Shown piece by piece: positions 34,218-43,069 of a DNA stretch of 64,000 nucleotides. How positions within the stretch are numbered: position 1 is the first letter of the stretch; each line of letters starts with the position of its first letter. Both the position numbers and the translations under genes were made by a program. Source of the stretch: Pseudosulfitobacter koreensis. Lineage in GTDB: Bacteria; Pseudomonadota; Alphaproteobacteria; Rhodobacterales; Rhodobacteraceae. The DNA lies in assembly GCF_024733015.1 (NCBI RefSeq), contig NZ_JANKJG010000011.1, positions 62,001 to 126,000 of the forward strand. The letters are read 5' to 3'. Under the pieces are notes generated by a model. It had not been told where the DNA came from and made no database searches. It saw only the letters and a program-made list of their open reading frames with translations.

Positions 34218-35146
34218 ACCGGTTCCTTTCCGGCGCGCGGATCATAGGGGTGATCGGCCCGCCAGCCTTCCATGAACTGTTTCAGCGCTGCGTCGATCCT
34301 GGGCGGGCTGACGATGCGCAGGATCACCCGCTGGTCGCCTTTGCCCGTGCGCCCCTTCACGCCGCGCCCCTTGAGACGCAGCACCTGGCCCGAACTGGCA
34401 CCGGCGGGCACGCTGACGTTCACCGTGCCCGAGACCGTGCGCACGGGCACCTTGCCGCCAAGTATCGCCTCGTCGATGGTGATCGGCAGGGTGACCACGA
34501 TATCGTCGCCGTCGCGTTCGAAATCGGGGTGCGGGGTCACGTCGAGCGTGATGAACGCGTCGCCGCGCCGCCCTGCGCCAAAGCCCGGTGCCCCCTTGCC
34601 GCGCAGACGCAGGATCTGCCCGTCGCGCGCCCCTTCGGGGATTGCCACCTCTAGCGTGCCGCCCTCGGGCAGGGTGATCCGCGTCTTGGTGCCGGTCGCC
34701 GCATCCAGAAACGGCACGGACAGGCGGTACTGCGTGTCCTCGCCCGGTCTGTCGCCAAACCCGCTGCGGTTGAAACCGCCGCCCCTGTTGCGGCCGAAGC
34801 TGGCGAAAAAGTCATCGGGATCGAACGCGTCGTTGAACGGGTTGCCACCTGCGCGCCCTTGGGCATAGGGGTTTTCCGGCCTGCGCGCCTCGTCGCGGTA
34901 GTAGCCACGCGGTGCTTTTTCGGCACCCGATGCGTCGATTTCCCCGGCGTCGAAGCGGCGGCGCTGGTCGGGGTCTTTCAGCAGGTCGTAGGCCCGCCCC
35001 GCGTCCTTGAAACGCGCCTCGGAGAGGGGATCGTCGGGGTTCAAATCGGGGTGATCGGTGCGCGCGATCCTGCGGTAGGCTTTCTTGATCTCGTCCGCGC
35101 TGGCGGTCTTGGTCAGGCCAAGTGCGGCATAGGGGTCTTTGGGCAT
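34214..35146 (-). CDS. cbpA: DnaJ-class co-chaperone CbpA
   Basis: 310 residues. The N-terminal J-domain has HPD at residues 32-34 (RTDHPDLNPDD). A Gly/Phe/Arg-rich linker follows (FASFGRNRGGGFNRSGF), then two DnaJ C-terminal peptide-binding domains. The zinc-finger of DnaJ is absent, as in CbpA. It stimulates DnaK and may bind curved DNA. It overlaps cbpM by four bases. About 100 bases separate it from the peptidase gene. An rpoHII gene lies 6 kb away, but I see no recognisable heat-shock promoter here. Confidence 0.92.
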   Translation of the reverse strand: MPKDPYAALGLTKTASADEIKKAYRRIARTDHPDLNPDDPLSEARFKDAGRAYDLLKDPDQRRRFDAGEIDASGAEKAPRGYYRDEARRPENPYAQGRAGGNPFNDAFDPDDFFASFGRNRGGGFNRSGFGDRPGEDTQYRLSVPFLDAATGTKTRITLPEGGTLEVAIPEGARDGQILRLRGKGAPGFGAGRRGDAFITLDVTPHPDFERDGDDIVVTLPITIDEAILGGKVPVRTVSGTVNVSVPAGASSGQVLRLKGRGVKGRTGKGDQRVILRIVSPPRIDAALKQFMEGWRADHPYDPRAGKEPV

Positions 35147-35245
35147 TCGATGCTCCGAATGGGTGAGATAGCGGCAGGGAGTCGCCGGGGCGACACCCGG
35201 ACCTTACAACAGGCGCCGGAGTTTCAACAGCGGTGGCAAAAAGGC

Positions 35246-37258
35246 TCAGGCCGCCAGCCCGCGCCCCTTGAGCAATGCCTCGACCCCCGGCAGGCGCCCG
35301 CGAAAGGCGGTGTAAAGCTCTGCCGCGTCGCGGCTGCCCCCGGTGCTGAGGATATTGTCCTCGAGCGCGCGGGCCACCTGCGCGTTGAACGCCCCGCCCG
35401 CCTCTTCGAAGGCGGCAAAGGCGTCGGCGTCCATCACTTCGGACCACATGTAGCTGTAATAGCCCGATGAATAGCCGTCGCCCGAAAACACATGCGCGAA
35501 ATGCGGGGTCGCGTGGCGCATCGCGATGGCGGGCGGCATCCCCAGACCTTCGAGGATCTCGGCCTGCCGCGCCATCGGATCGGCGGGGGCATCGCCGTCG
35601 TGAAATTCAAGATCGACCAGTGCCGAGGCGATATATTCCACCGTCTGAAAGCCCATGTCATAGGTCGCGGCGGCCAGCACCTTGTCGAGCAGCACCTGCG
35701 GCATCGGCTGGCCGGTGTCGGCGTGCGTGGCGAATGTGCCCAGCACTTCGGGCACGTCGAGCCAGTGTTCGTAGAGCTGGCTGGGCAGTTCGACGAAATC
35801 ACGCGCCACGGAGGTACCCGAGACGCTTTCATAGGTCACATCCGACAGCATCTGGTGCAGCGCATGGCCGAATTCGTGGAACAGCGTGCGCGCGTCGTCA
35901 TAAGACAGCAGCGCCGGATCGCCCTTGGCGAAGTTGCAGACGTTGATCACGACCGGCGTCTGCACGTCGGGATGCTTCGCCTGCGACCGCATCGCCGAGC
36001 ACCAGGCCCCCGAGCGTTTTGATCCGCGGGCGAAGTAATCACCGATGAACACCGCCACATGCTTGCCGTCGCGGGTGACCTCCCAGGCGCGGCAATCGGG
36101 ATGGTAGAGCGGCACGTCGAGCGGTGTGAACGACAGCCCGAAGAGCCGCGATGCACAGTCGAAGGAGGCTTCGATCATCCGGTCGAGCTGGAAGTATGGC
36201 TTCAACTCGGCCTCGTCCAGATCGTGCAATTGCTGGCGGCGGCGTTCGGAATAGAAACGCCAGTCCCAGGCTTGCAGATCGCCGTTGACGCCCTCCTGCT
36301 GCATCATCTGGCCCAGCGCCCAGGCGTCCGCCTCGGCCTGCGCCTTGGCCGGTTCCCAGACCTGCATCAGCAGGTTGCGCACCGATGCGGCGTCGCCCGC
36401 CATCTCGGTTTCCAGCTTGTAGGCCGCGAAGTTCCGGTAGCCCAGCAGCTTCGCCCGCTCTTCGCGCAGCCGCAGGATTTCAGCGGCGATCTCGCGGTTG
36501 TCGGTCTTGCCACCATTGGCACCGCGCGCGGTCCATGCCTTGTACGCGGTCTCGCGCAGGTCGCGGCGGGTGGAGAATTGCAGGAAAGGCACGATCAGCG
36601 ACCGCGACAGGGTGATCACGGCACCGTCCGCACCTTTTTCCGCACCTGCGGCGCGCGCGGTGCGGATCACGAAGTCGGGCAGGCCCGCCATTTCGGCTTC
36701 CGGCAGGTCCATGTGCCAGTCACGCTCGTCCGCCAGCAGGTTCTGGGTGAACTCGGTGCCCAGCACCGCCAGACGTCCCTTGATCTCTTTCATCCGCGCG
36801 GCCTGTGGCCCGGTCAGCGCGGCACCGGCACGCACGAAACCGCGATGGGTCAGCATCAGCACGCGCGATTGCTCGTCGGTCAGGTCCAGCGTATCGCGTT
36901 GATCCCAGACCGCTGCGACACGGGCAAAGAGCGCCTCATTCGCCGAAATCTCGGAGAAATGCGCGGCCAGCTTGGGGGAGAACTCACGCTGCAAGGTTTC
37001 GCGGACGGGGGTGCTGTCGGCACCTGCGACGGTGAAGAACACGCCCAGAACCTTGTCCAGATCGCGCCCTGCCGCCTCGAGCGCGCCAATAACGTTGTCA
37101 AATGTCGGCGCATCCGCGTTCCCGGCAATCGCGTCGATTTCCGCATTGTGCGCCGTCAGCGCAAGGGCGAGTGCGGGGGCGAAATCCTCGTCTGAAATGG
37201 CGTCGAAGGGGGCGATCTGGTGGGGCGTGTCCCAGTCGGCAAGCAGGGGATTGGTCAT
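35246..37258 (-). CDS. M3-family metallopeptidase (oligopeptidase A / dipeptidyl carboxypeptidase)
   Basis: 670 residues, the usual M3A length. The zinc motif HEFGHALHQM sits in the C-terminal half, with the downstream glutamate in the FVELPSQLYEHW region. GYSSGYYSYMWSEVMDADAF is the conserved substrate-binding loop. It degrades short peptides in the cytoplasm; no signal peptide is seen. Whether it is OpdA (prlC) or Dcp cannot be settled by eye. The start is the ATG at 37258 (MTNPLLADW); the eight in-frame residues upstream are not conserved-looking. It is followed leftward by cbpA. Confidence 0.92.
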   Translation of the reverse strand: MTNPLLADWDTPHQIAPFDAISDEDFAPALALALTAHNAEIDAIAGNADAPTFDNVIGALEAAGRDLDKVLGVFFTVAGADSTPVRETLQREFSPKLAAHFSEISANEALFARVAAVWDQRDTLDLTDEQSRVLMLTHRGFVRAGAALTGPQAARMKEIKGRLAVLGTEFTQNLLADERDWHMDLPEAEMAGLPDFVIRTARAAGAEKGADGAVITLSRSLIVPFLQFSTRRDLRETAYKAWTARGANGGKTDNREIAAEILRLREERAKLLGYRNFAAYKLETEMAGDAASVRNLLMQVWEPAKAQAEADAWALGQMMQQEGVNGDLQAWDWRFYSERRRQQLHDLDEAELKPYFQLDRMIEASFDCASRLFGLSFTPLDVPLYHPDCRAWEVTRDGKHVAVFIGDYFARGSKRSGAWCSAMRSQAKHPDVQTPVVINVCNFAKGDPALLSYDDARTLFHEFGHALHQMLSDVTYESVSGTSVARDFVELPSQLYEHWLDVPEVLGTFATHADTGQPMPQVLLDKVLAAATYDMGFQTVEYIASALVDLEFHDGDAPADPMARQAEILEGLGMPPAIAMRHATPHFAHVFSGDGYSSGYYSYMWSEVMDADAFAAFEEAGGAFNAQVARALEDNILSTGGSRDAAELYTAFRGRLPGVEALLKGRGLAA

Positions 37259-37343
37259 GTTGGGGGTCTCCTTTGACCTCAACCTAAGCTTTGGTGCGCC
37301 ACATGCAATCGCATCAGGGCTAGACGTGGGTGAATTCGCGCGA

Positions 37344-38378
37344 TCAGCTGCCGCAGACCGGACAATCGGCGCGGCGCTTCAACGCGATCTTGCGGCTTTC
37401 GCCGTAAAGCGCGTCGTAGATCAGCATCTCGCCGCGCAGGGGGGTGCCTGCGCCGGTCAGCAGCTTGATCGCCTCGACCGCCATCATGCTGCCCACCACA
37501 CCGGGCAGAGGTCCCAGAACGCCCGCCTCGGCGCAACTGGGGGCCAGACCATCGGCGGGGGCCTGCGGAAAGATGCACTGGTAGCACGGCGCGCCGCGTG
37601 CCGGGTCGAAGATGCTGAGTTGCCCTTCCCACTGGCTGAGCGCACCAGAGATCAACGGCACACCCGCCGCGACGGCGGTGCGGTTGATCAGATAGCGCGT
37701 GTCGAAATTGTCGGTGCCGTCCAGCACCAGATCGTATTCGGCGACCAGCTCTGCCGCGATGTCTTCGTCGAAACGCCGGTGATAGGGCAGCACGGTCACG
37801 AAGGGGTTCAGCGCCTCGATCGCCGCCTGCGCCGAGAACACCTTGGGCATGCCGATCCGCGCGTCGGTGTGGATCACCTGGCGTTGCAGATTGCTGCCCT
37901 CGACCGCGTCGGCGTCGATCACACCGATGGTGCCGACGCCCGCCGCCGCCAGGTATTGCAGCGCAGGCGCGCCGAGGCCCCCGGCCCCCACGACCAGCAC
38001 CCGCGCGTTCTTCAGCGCCACCTGCCCCGGCCCGCCAATCTCGCGCAGCACGATGTGGCGTGCATAGCGGTTCAGTTCGACCTCGCTCATCGGTCCTTTG
38101 GGCGTTGCGTCAGGCTGCGTGGTGGCAATCCGCGCCTTCAACCGGCGCAGCACCAGACGGTAGCCCAGCACCAGCGCTGCAAATCCCCCGAGGATCAGCC
38201 AGAGCGCCGCGCTTTCACCCGTCGCCATCCGCAACGGATGCCCCTCGGGCAGGACCAGATGCAGGGCCAGCACCCCGACATAGAGGATCAGCACCATGTT
38301 CAGCCGCACGGACCGGGGCGCGCCCATCGCGGCACCCACGCCCCAAAGGGCAGCAGCAAGGGCCAGAACCAGGATCAT
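37344..38378 (-). CDS. moeB: Molybdopterin-synthase adenylyltransferase MoeB with N-terminal membrane domain
   Basis: 344 residues. Residues 1-90 hold three hydrophobic helices ([55 protein letters not shown]). Residues about 97-344 form an E1-like domain: [21 protein letters not shown] nucleotide loop, [23 protein letters not shown] and the zinc pairs CYQC and CPVC. It adenylates the C-terminus of MoaD for molybdopterin synthesis. The membrane anchor is unusual relative to E. coli MoeB. No rhodanese domain is present. It overlaps dut by four bases (ATGA). Confidence 0.9.
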   Translation of the reverse strand: MILVLALAAALWGVGAAMGAPRSVRLNMVLILYVGVLALHLVLPEGHPLRMATGESAALWLILGGFAALVLGYRLVLRRLKARIATTQPDATPKGPMSEVELNRYARHIVLREIGGPGQVALKNARVLVVGAGGLGAPALQYLAAAGVGTIGVIDADAVEGSNLQRQVIHTDARIGMPKVFSAQAAIEALNPFVTVLPYHRRFDEDIAAELVAEYDLVLDGTDNFDTRYLINRTAVAAGVPLISGALSQWEGQLSIFDPARGAPCYQCIFPQAPADGLAPSCAEAGVLGPLPGVVGSMMAVEAIKLLTGAGTPLRGEMLIYDALYGESRKIALKRRADCPVCGS

Positions 38379-38842
38379 GCGGCACCGGTCGAGCCGAAGC
38401 CGCCCTGACCGCGTTCGGTGCCGTCCAGCGCCGTGGCCAGATCGAACCGTGCCTGCACCACCGGCGCGACGACCAGCTGCGCGATCCGCATCCCGTGTTC
38501 AACCACGAAACCCGCGTCGCCGAGGTTGATCATGATCACCCCCAGCGGCCCGCGATAATCGCTGTCGATGGTGCCGGGCGTGTTCACCAGCGTCACCCCA
38601 TGTTTCAATGCCAGCCCCGAGCGCGGGCGCACCTGCACCTCGAACCCTTCGGGGATCGCAAGGCGCAGGCCGGTCGGCACAAGCGCGCGCGCGCCCGGGG
38701 CCAGGGTGATCGCACCGCGATCCGCAAAGTTTGCCCGCACGTCGGCCCCCGCAGCGCCCGACGTCTCGTAGGACGGCAGGCCCAGCGCGGTGTCCGCGCC
38801 CGCGTCCCAGAGCATCTGCACGCTTACAGTCCCGTTCTTCAT
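38375..38842 (-). CDS. dut: dUTP diphosphatase
   Basis: 155 residues, homotrimer type. The motifs are [48 protein letters not shown] and the C-terminal GQGGFGSTG arm. It hydrolyses dUTP to dUMP, limiting uracil incorporation. The start codon at 38842 and its following bases coincide with the GGCAAGATGAAG end of a dispersed repeat, so the repeat supplies the initiation region. A shorter product from a downstream codon cannot be ruled out. It lies 33 bases after coaBC and overlaps moeB. Confidence 0.94.
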   Translation of the reverse strand: MKNGTVSVQMLWDAGADTALGLPSYETSGAAGADVRANFADRGAITLAPGARALVPTGLRLAIPEGFEVQVRPRSGLALKHGVTLVNTPGTIDSDYRGPLGVIMINLGDAGFVVEHGMRIAQLVVAPVVQARFDLATALDGTERGQGGFGSTGAA

Positions 38843-38873
38843 CTTGCCCTTAAACTCCCGCCGGAGGCATAAA
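38838..38873 (-). repeat. Dispersed 3'-end repeat, copy 5 (B-type), overlapping the dut start
   Basis: Begins two bases after the coaBC stop. The minus strand reads GCCTCCGGCGGGAGTTTAAG, then GGCAAGATGAAG, in which the ATG is the dut start codon. It matches the copy at 52716-52750 nearly base for base. Confidence 0.7.
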
Positions 38874-38875
38874 AT

Positions 38876-40069
38876 CTATTCCAACGCAGCCGCGATCCGC
38901 GCCGCCAGTTCCTGCGCCACCGCGTCCTTGCCCATGCGCGGCCAATCCTCGACGCCCGCGTCCGAGACCAGATGCACGGCGTTTTCAGTGCCGCCCATGA
39001 TGCCGGTTTCGGGCGACACGTCATTGGCCACGATCCAGTCGCAGCCCTTGCGCTTGCGCTTGGCGGTTGCGTTTTCGACCACGTCATTCGTCTCGGCGGC
39101 AAAGCCCACGACGAGCGCGGGCCGCCCTTGGGTCATCTGCGAGACTGTCGCCAGGATGTCGGGGTTTTCGGCGAAGTCCAGTTTCGGCATCCCGTCACGG
39201 GTCTTTTTCAGCTTCCGGTCAGAGGCGGATGCCACACGCCAGTCGGCCACGGCCGCCGCAAAGACCGCAGCATCACAAGGCAGCGCCGCCTGCACCGCCT
39301 CCAGCATCTGCTGCGCGGTCTGCACCCTTACCACCTGCACACCGGCAGGGGGCGCCACGTCCGCAGGTCCGGTGACAAAGACGACTTCCGCCCCCGATGC
39401 CGCCAATGCAGCGCCCAGCGCCGTGCCTTGCGCACCGGACGAGCGGTTGGCGATATATCGGACCGGATCAATCGGTTCGTGCGTCGGGCCCGAGGTGACC
39501 AACACGCGTTTGCCCGCCAGCGGCCCGGCCCGCAGAGCACCCTCGAGCGCTGCGACAATCTCCAGCGGTTCGGCCATCCGCCCCGGTCCAAACTCGCCGC
39601 AGGCCATGTCGCCGTCGTTCGGCCCGATCACCGTGATGCCGTCGGCCCGCAGGGTCGCCAGATTGCGCTGCGTCGCGGGGTGGTCCCACATCCGCACATT
39701 CATCGCGGGCGCGATCATCACCGGCGTGTCGGTCGCCAAAAGCAAGGTCGAGGCCAGATCGTTGGCCATGCCCTGCGCCATCTTGGCCATCAGATCCGCC
39801 GTCGCCGGTGCCACCAGCACCAGATCCGCCGAGCGTGACAGCTGGATATGGCCCATTTCGGCCTCGTCCGTCAGATCGAACAGGTCGCGGTAGACCTTCA
39901 TTCCCGCAAGCGCCGACACCGACAGCGGCGTCACGAACTCGGACCCCGCCTGCGTCAGCACCGGCGTCACCGATGCGCCGCGTTCGCGCAGACGCCGGAT
40001 CAGGTCCAGCGCCTTGAACGCCGCGATCCCGCCGCCGATGATCAAGAGAATTCGTTTGCCGTTCAGCAT
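38876..40069 (-). CDS. coaBC: Bifunctional phosphopantothenoylcysteine decarboxylase / phosphopantothenate-cysteine ligase
   Basis: 397 residues. The N-terminal CoaC flavoprotein half has GGGIAAFKALDLIRRL, MGHIQLSRSADLVLVAPATAD and the catalytic-loop cysteine in GDMACGEFGPGRM. The C-terminal CoaB half has KRVLVTSGPTHEPIDPVRY and VAAVADWR, with KKTRDGMPKLDF marking the CTP site. Together they convert 4'-phosphopantothenate to 4'-phosphopantetheine in coenzyme A synthesis. The start ATG at 40069 opens the CoaC fold. It precedes dut and moeB on the same strand. Confidence 0.95.
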   Translation of the reverse strand: MLNGKRILLIIGGGIAAFKALDLIRRLRERGASVTPVLTQAGSEFVTPLSVSALAGMKVYRDLFDLTDEAEMGHIQLSRSADLVLVAPATADLMAKMAQGMANDLASTLLLATDTPVMIAPAMNVRMWDHPATQRNLATLRADGITVIGPNDGDMACGEFGPGRMAEPLEIVAALEGALRAGPLAGKRVLVTSGPTHEPIDPVRYIANRSSGAQGTALGAALAASGAEVVFVTGPADVAPPAGVQVVRVQTAQQMLEAVQAALPCDAAVFAAAVADWRVASASDRKLKKTRDGMPKLDFAENPDILATVSQMTQGRPALVVGFAAETNDVVENATAKRKRKGCDWIVANDVSPETGIMGGTENAVHLVSDAGVEDWPRMGKDAVAQELAARIAAALE

Positions 40070-40148
40070 GCCCGCGTCCCCGCTGCCGTCAATTTTGTCC
40101 GAGCATAGGGCGTGCCAGCCCGATCTGCCAGCCCGTCCATCTGCCCGC

Positions 40149-40940
40149 CTATTTGAACGCGGCACATGGATCGGCGCGGGCTGGCGCGGCCGCATCCCAG
40201 ATCGCGTCGAACCCGCCGTCGGGCATGGTTCCGCCCTCGCCCTGACCGATGGACCAGACCGTCGCCTCGGGGTTTACCAGCGCCAGATAGTGCGGCACGC
40301 CCCAATCCTTGCGGGCATGGCCGTTGCCGGTGATCACCACCACGGGGCCGCCGGTGTCCTCCAGCGCCTGCAAGGCCGCCCGCGCCAGTGTCGCATCCCG
40401 CAACCGCTGCACGTTCACCATGCCCGCCAGCAGGTTCTGGGGCAGTGCATCGCAATGGGCCGCAAACTGCATCGCCTCGCGCGTGGCTTGCTGGTCGGTG
40501 GGCAGGTCGCGGTCGAGCCCATAGGCCGCAGCCGCGTCGAAGGCATCCGCCAGGACCCCCTTGACCGCACCAGACGCAACCGCACGCGGAACCGCAGCAC
40601 CATATGTCGCGGCATCGGGGGCGGCTGCAAAAATCGGATGATACATCGTGAAATCGGGCCAACCGGCCTCTGCCCAGACCAGCGTCCCGGCCATCGCGCT
40701 CGCATCCGCAATCAGCTCGGGCGACACCAGCTTGGCCTGCTCTTCCGTCAGCATTTCCCAGACGATCGCCTTGGGCTGCACCTGCGCCACGGCCTCGGCC
40801 TGTGCCACGTGATGGGCGGGATTGTCGTGCACCTCGCCCAGGATCACGATGTCGGCGGATGGGATTTCAGCAGGCCCAACGGCAAAGGCCGCCCCCGACA
40901 GGGCGGCCCACGAAAGCAAAGCGGGAATCACATGTCTCAT
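40149..40940 (-). CDS. ChaN-family haem-binding-like periplasmic protein
   Basis: 263 residues. A signal peptide (VIPALLSWAALSGAAFA) is followed by the ChaN/Cofac_haem_bdg_2 fold: ADIVILGEVHDNPAHH near the N-terminus, where the EVHD block is the family hallmark, and VVVITGNGHARKDWGVPHYL near the C-terminus. ChaN of Campylobacter binds haem pairs; there is no lipobox here, so the product is probably soluble. The start ATG overlaps the stop of rpoHII by four bases (40937-40940), so it is translationally coupled to the sigma factor. The function is inferred from family only. Confidence 0.82.
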   Translation of the reverse strand: MRHVIPALLSWAALSGAAFAVGPAEIPSADIVILGEVHDNPAHHVAQAEAVAQVQPKAIVWEMLTEEQAKLVSPELIADASAMAGTLVWAEAGWPDFTMYHPIFAAAPDAATYGAAVPRAVASGAVKGVLADAFDAAAAYGLDRDLPTDQQATREAMQFAAHCDALPQNLLAGMVNVQRLRDATLARAALQALEDTGGPVVVITGNGHARKDWGVPHYLALVNPEATVWSIGQGEGGTMPDGGFDAIWDAAAPARADPCAAFK

Positions 40941-41815
40941 ACGAGGAAGTGATGCACTTCCCGGCTCTGGGTCTCCAGCGATTTCCGCATCTTGGCGAAA
41001 GCCGCGGCTTCCAGTTGGCGCACGCGCTCCTTGCTCAGGGACAGCTCTTGTCCCAGGCTTTCCAGCGTCCGCGCCTCGTCGCGCAGCTTGCGTTCGCGCA
41101 CGATGAAGCGTTCGCGTTCGTTCAGCGCGTTCATCGCCATCAGCAGCCATTCGCGCAACTGTGCGGTGTCGTGTTCGTTCTCGACCAGTTCCGCCGCCTG
41201 CGCGCCATCGTCTTCCAGCGCGTCGATCCACTCGCGGCCTTCGTCCTCGGACGACTGCGTGGCGTTCAGCGAATAGTCGGACCCGCCAAGCCGCCCCTCC
41301 ATCATCTCGACATCGCGCAGGGGCACGCCGATCTCGGTCGAGATCATCTGCCGCAACTGGTGCCGGTCGAGGGTTTCGCCTGCCGATGCGCTTTCACGCT
41401 CAAGCCGTGCCTGAACCCGGCGCATGTTGAAGAATAGAGATTTCTGCGAGGATGTGGACCCGGTGCGCACCATCGACCAGTTGCGCATGACGTAATCCTG
41501 GATCGACGCCTTGATCCACCAGACCGCATAGGTCGAGAAGCGAACACCGCGATCAGGGTCGAATTTGTCGGCGGCCTTCATCAGGCCAAGACCGGCTTCC
41601 TGGATCAGATCGTTCATCGGCGCGCCGTAGCGTTTGAACTTGGACGCCATCGAAATCGCAAGCCGCATGTAGGCCGTGATCAGCCGGTGCAGGGCGGCCT
41701 CGTCCCGCTCGTCGCGCCAGGCGTAGGCCAGTTTCAGTTCGGTTTCCGCATCCAGTAACTCGGCTTTCATCGCGATGCGGGAAAGTGATACTTCCTTAAC
41801 GTTGTCCAATGCCAT
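40937..41815 (-). CDS. rpoH2: RNA polymerase sigma-32-type factor, RpoHII class
   Basis: 292 residues. Region 2 (AYMRLAISMASKFKRYGAPMNDLIQEAGLGLMKAADKFDPDRG) and region 4 (LGQELSLSKERVRQLEAAAFAKM) are intact. The RpoH box reads SSQKSLFFNMRR. The N-terminus MKAELLDAETELKLAYAWRDERDEAALHR matches my recollection of Rhodobacter RpoHII, not RpoHI, so a role in singlet-oxygen and oxidative stress is likely. A perfect 11-bp tandem repeat lies in its leader. It is translationally coupled to the ChaN-like gene. Confidence 0.92.
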   Translation of the reverse strand: MALDNVKEVSLSRIAMKAELLDAETELKLAYAWRDERDEAALHRLITAYMRLAISMASKFKRYGAPMNDLIQEAGLGLMKAADKFDPDRGVRFSTYAVWWIKASIQDYVMRNWSMVRTGSTSSQKSLFFNMRRVQARLERESASAGETLDRHQLRQMISTEIGVPLRDVEMMEGRLGGSDYSLNATQSSEDEGREWIDALEDDGAQAAELVENEHDTAQLREWLLMAMNALNERERFIVRERKLRDEARTLESLGQELSLSKERVRQLEAAAFAKMRKSLETQSREVHHFLV

Positions 41816-41826
41816 TGTGACGTCTC

Positions 41827-41848
41827 CCAGATCGCTGCCAGATCGCTG
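41827..41848. repeat. Perfect 11-bp tandem direct repeat in the rpoHII leader
   Basis: CCAGATCGCTG occurs twice with no spacer, 12-33 bases upstream of the rpoHII start. One copy spans about one helical turn, so it could present two aligned protein sites or act in the RNA. Confidence 0.6.
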
Positions 41849-41867
41849 CTTGTGATGCGGTATTGAG

Positions 41868-41882
41868 TTGATTACGCATCAA
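41868..41882. repeat. Inverted repeat in the rpoHII/cobU divergent region
   Basis: TTGAT-TACGC-ATCAA is a perfect five-base inverted repeat with a five-base spacer. It resembles an FNR/CRP half-site pair, but the spacer is one base too long for FNR. Confidence 0.35.
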
Positions 41883-41915
41883 CACAGGGTTCGGTTCACT
41901 TGCGAGGTTAAAAAA

Positions 41916-42434
41916 GTGTTGCCTTCGATGACATTCGTTTTAGGTGGCGCCGCGTCCGGGAAATCCGTCTTCGGTGAAAACCTGATAGTTAACAGTGGGT
42001 TAATTCCGGTCTATCTGGCAACCGCACGGATATGGGACGCCGAAATAAAAAACCGGGTGCAGGTACACCGCGACCGGCGCGACACCGCATGGACCAACTG
42101 CGAGGCAACCCATGATCTGGCCCCGGTCCTGTCCAAGCGCCGCGCGGGCGAGGCTGTGCTGGTCGATTGCGCCACGATGTGGCTGACCAACCACGTGATG
42201 GACGACACCGATCTGGCGCAGGCACAGGCCGATCTGCTTACGGCGCTGGCCAATTGCGCGGCCCCCATCGTCGTCGTCTCGAACGAGTTGGGCCAGGGCA
42301 TCGTGCCCGCCGACGCCGACACCCGCGCCTTTCGCGAGGCGCAGGGGCGGCTGAACATCGCGCTGGCCGCACAGGCCGATACCGCCGTGCAGGTGGTCGC
42401 AGGGCTGCCCAATGTTCTGAAAGGCAGCCTGTGA
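41916..42434 (+). CDS. cobU: Adenosylcobinamide kinase / GTP:adenosylcobinamide-phosphate guanylyltransferase
   Basis: About 172 residues. The P-loop is LGGAASGKS at the N-terminus, followed by PVYLATARIWDAEIKNRV with the substrate region and VLVDCATMWLTNH. It activates cobinamide for the lower-loop assembly of cobalamin. The start is uncertain: GTG 41916 has GAGGT seven bases upstream, ATG 41928 begins the first strand. I prefer the GTG. It is divergent from rpoHII and overlaps the phosphatase gene by four bases (GTGA). Confidence 0.88.
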   Translation: MLPSMTFVLGGAASGKSVFGENLIVNSGLIPVYLATARIWDAEIKNRVQVHRDRRDTAWTNCEATHDLAPVLSKRRAGEAVLVDCATMWLTNHVMDDTDLAQAQADLLTALANCAAPIVVVSNELGQGIVPADADTRAFREAQGRLNIALAAQADTAVQVVAGLPNVLKGSL

Positions 42435-43009
42435 CCACCTGGCATTGGGTGCGTCACGGCCCGACGCATCAGAAAACATTCGTCGGCTGGCGCGACGTTG
42501 CCGCCGACCTGTCCGATCAGGCCCAGATCGACCGCATCAAGGCGTTTCTGCCGGATGATGCGCTGGTGATCTCTTCGGACCTGATCCGCGCCCATGCCAC
42601 CGCCGACGCGATTGCAGGGGGGCGTACCCGGCTGCGCTCCGATCCGATGCTGCGCGAATTTCACTTCGGCGCCTGGGACAACTGGCATTTCACCCGCGTC
42701 AGCGACACCTATCCCGACCTCAGCCGCAGCTACTGGGAAGACCCCGGCGACATCATCCCGCCCGGTGGCGAAAGCTGGAACATGGCCGCCGCCCGTGTCG
42801 CCACCGCCGTGCGCCGGATCAGCGCGCAGCATCCGGGTCGGCACGTCATCGCGGTGGCGCATATCGGCGTGATCCTGACGCAGGTGCAGGCGGCGATGGG
42901 CTGGACGCCGAAACAGGCGCTGGCCCACAAGATCGACAATCTGTCGGTGACCCGCATCGACGGCAACGGGGCCGCGTCCCCGGTGCCCCTGCTCAATCAC
43001 CTTCCGTGA
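42431..43009 (+). CDS. Histidine phosphatase, CobC-like (alpha-ribazole phosphatase candidate)
   Basis: 192 residues. The catalytic RHG is in TWHWVRHGPTHQK, and the second histidine in VIAVAHIGVIL. The fold is the phosphoglycerate-mutase-like superfamily. Its coupling to cobU (GTG start overlapping the cobU stop) suggests removal of phosphate from alpha-ribazole-5'-phosphate or cobalamin-5'-phosphate in cobalamin synthesis. Histidine phosphatases act on many substrates, so the assignment depends on context. It ends 60 bases before the glutathione transferase gene. Confidence 0.82.
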   Translation: MTTWHWVRHGPTHQKTFVGWRDVAADLSDQAQIDRIKAFLPDDALVISSDLIRAHATADAIAGGRTRLRSDPMLREFHFGAWDNWHFTRVSDTYPDLSRSYWEDPGDIIPPGGESWNMAAARVATAVRRISAQHPGRHVIAVAHIGVILTQVQAAMGWTPKQALAHKIDNLSVTRIDGNGAASPVPLLNHLP

Positions 43010-43069
43010 TGATGGCCCGCACAAAACAGCGTTTTACCGCCGCTGACATTCGCGCTTAACCTGCGCGCC

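Noticed and set aside
35147-35245. A ninth dispersed-repeat copy between cbpA and the M3 peptidase
   Set aside because: GCGCCGGAGTTTC and GGTGGCAAAAAGG resemble the B-type element, but the middle does not align and the orientation and position do not follow a stop codon on that strand.
41868-41882. FNR box before cobU/rpoHII
   Set aside because: FNR sites are TTGAT-N4-ATCAA; here the spacer is five bases, so the helical phase is wrong. Kept only as an inverted repeat.
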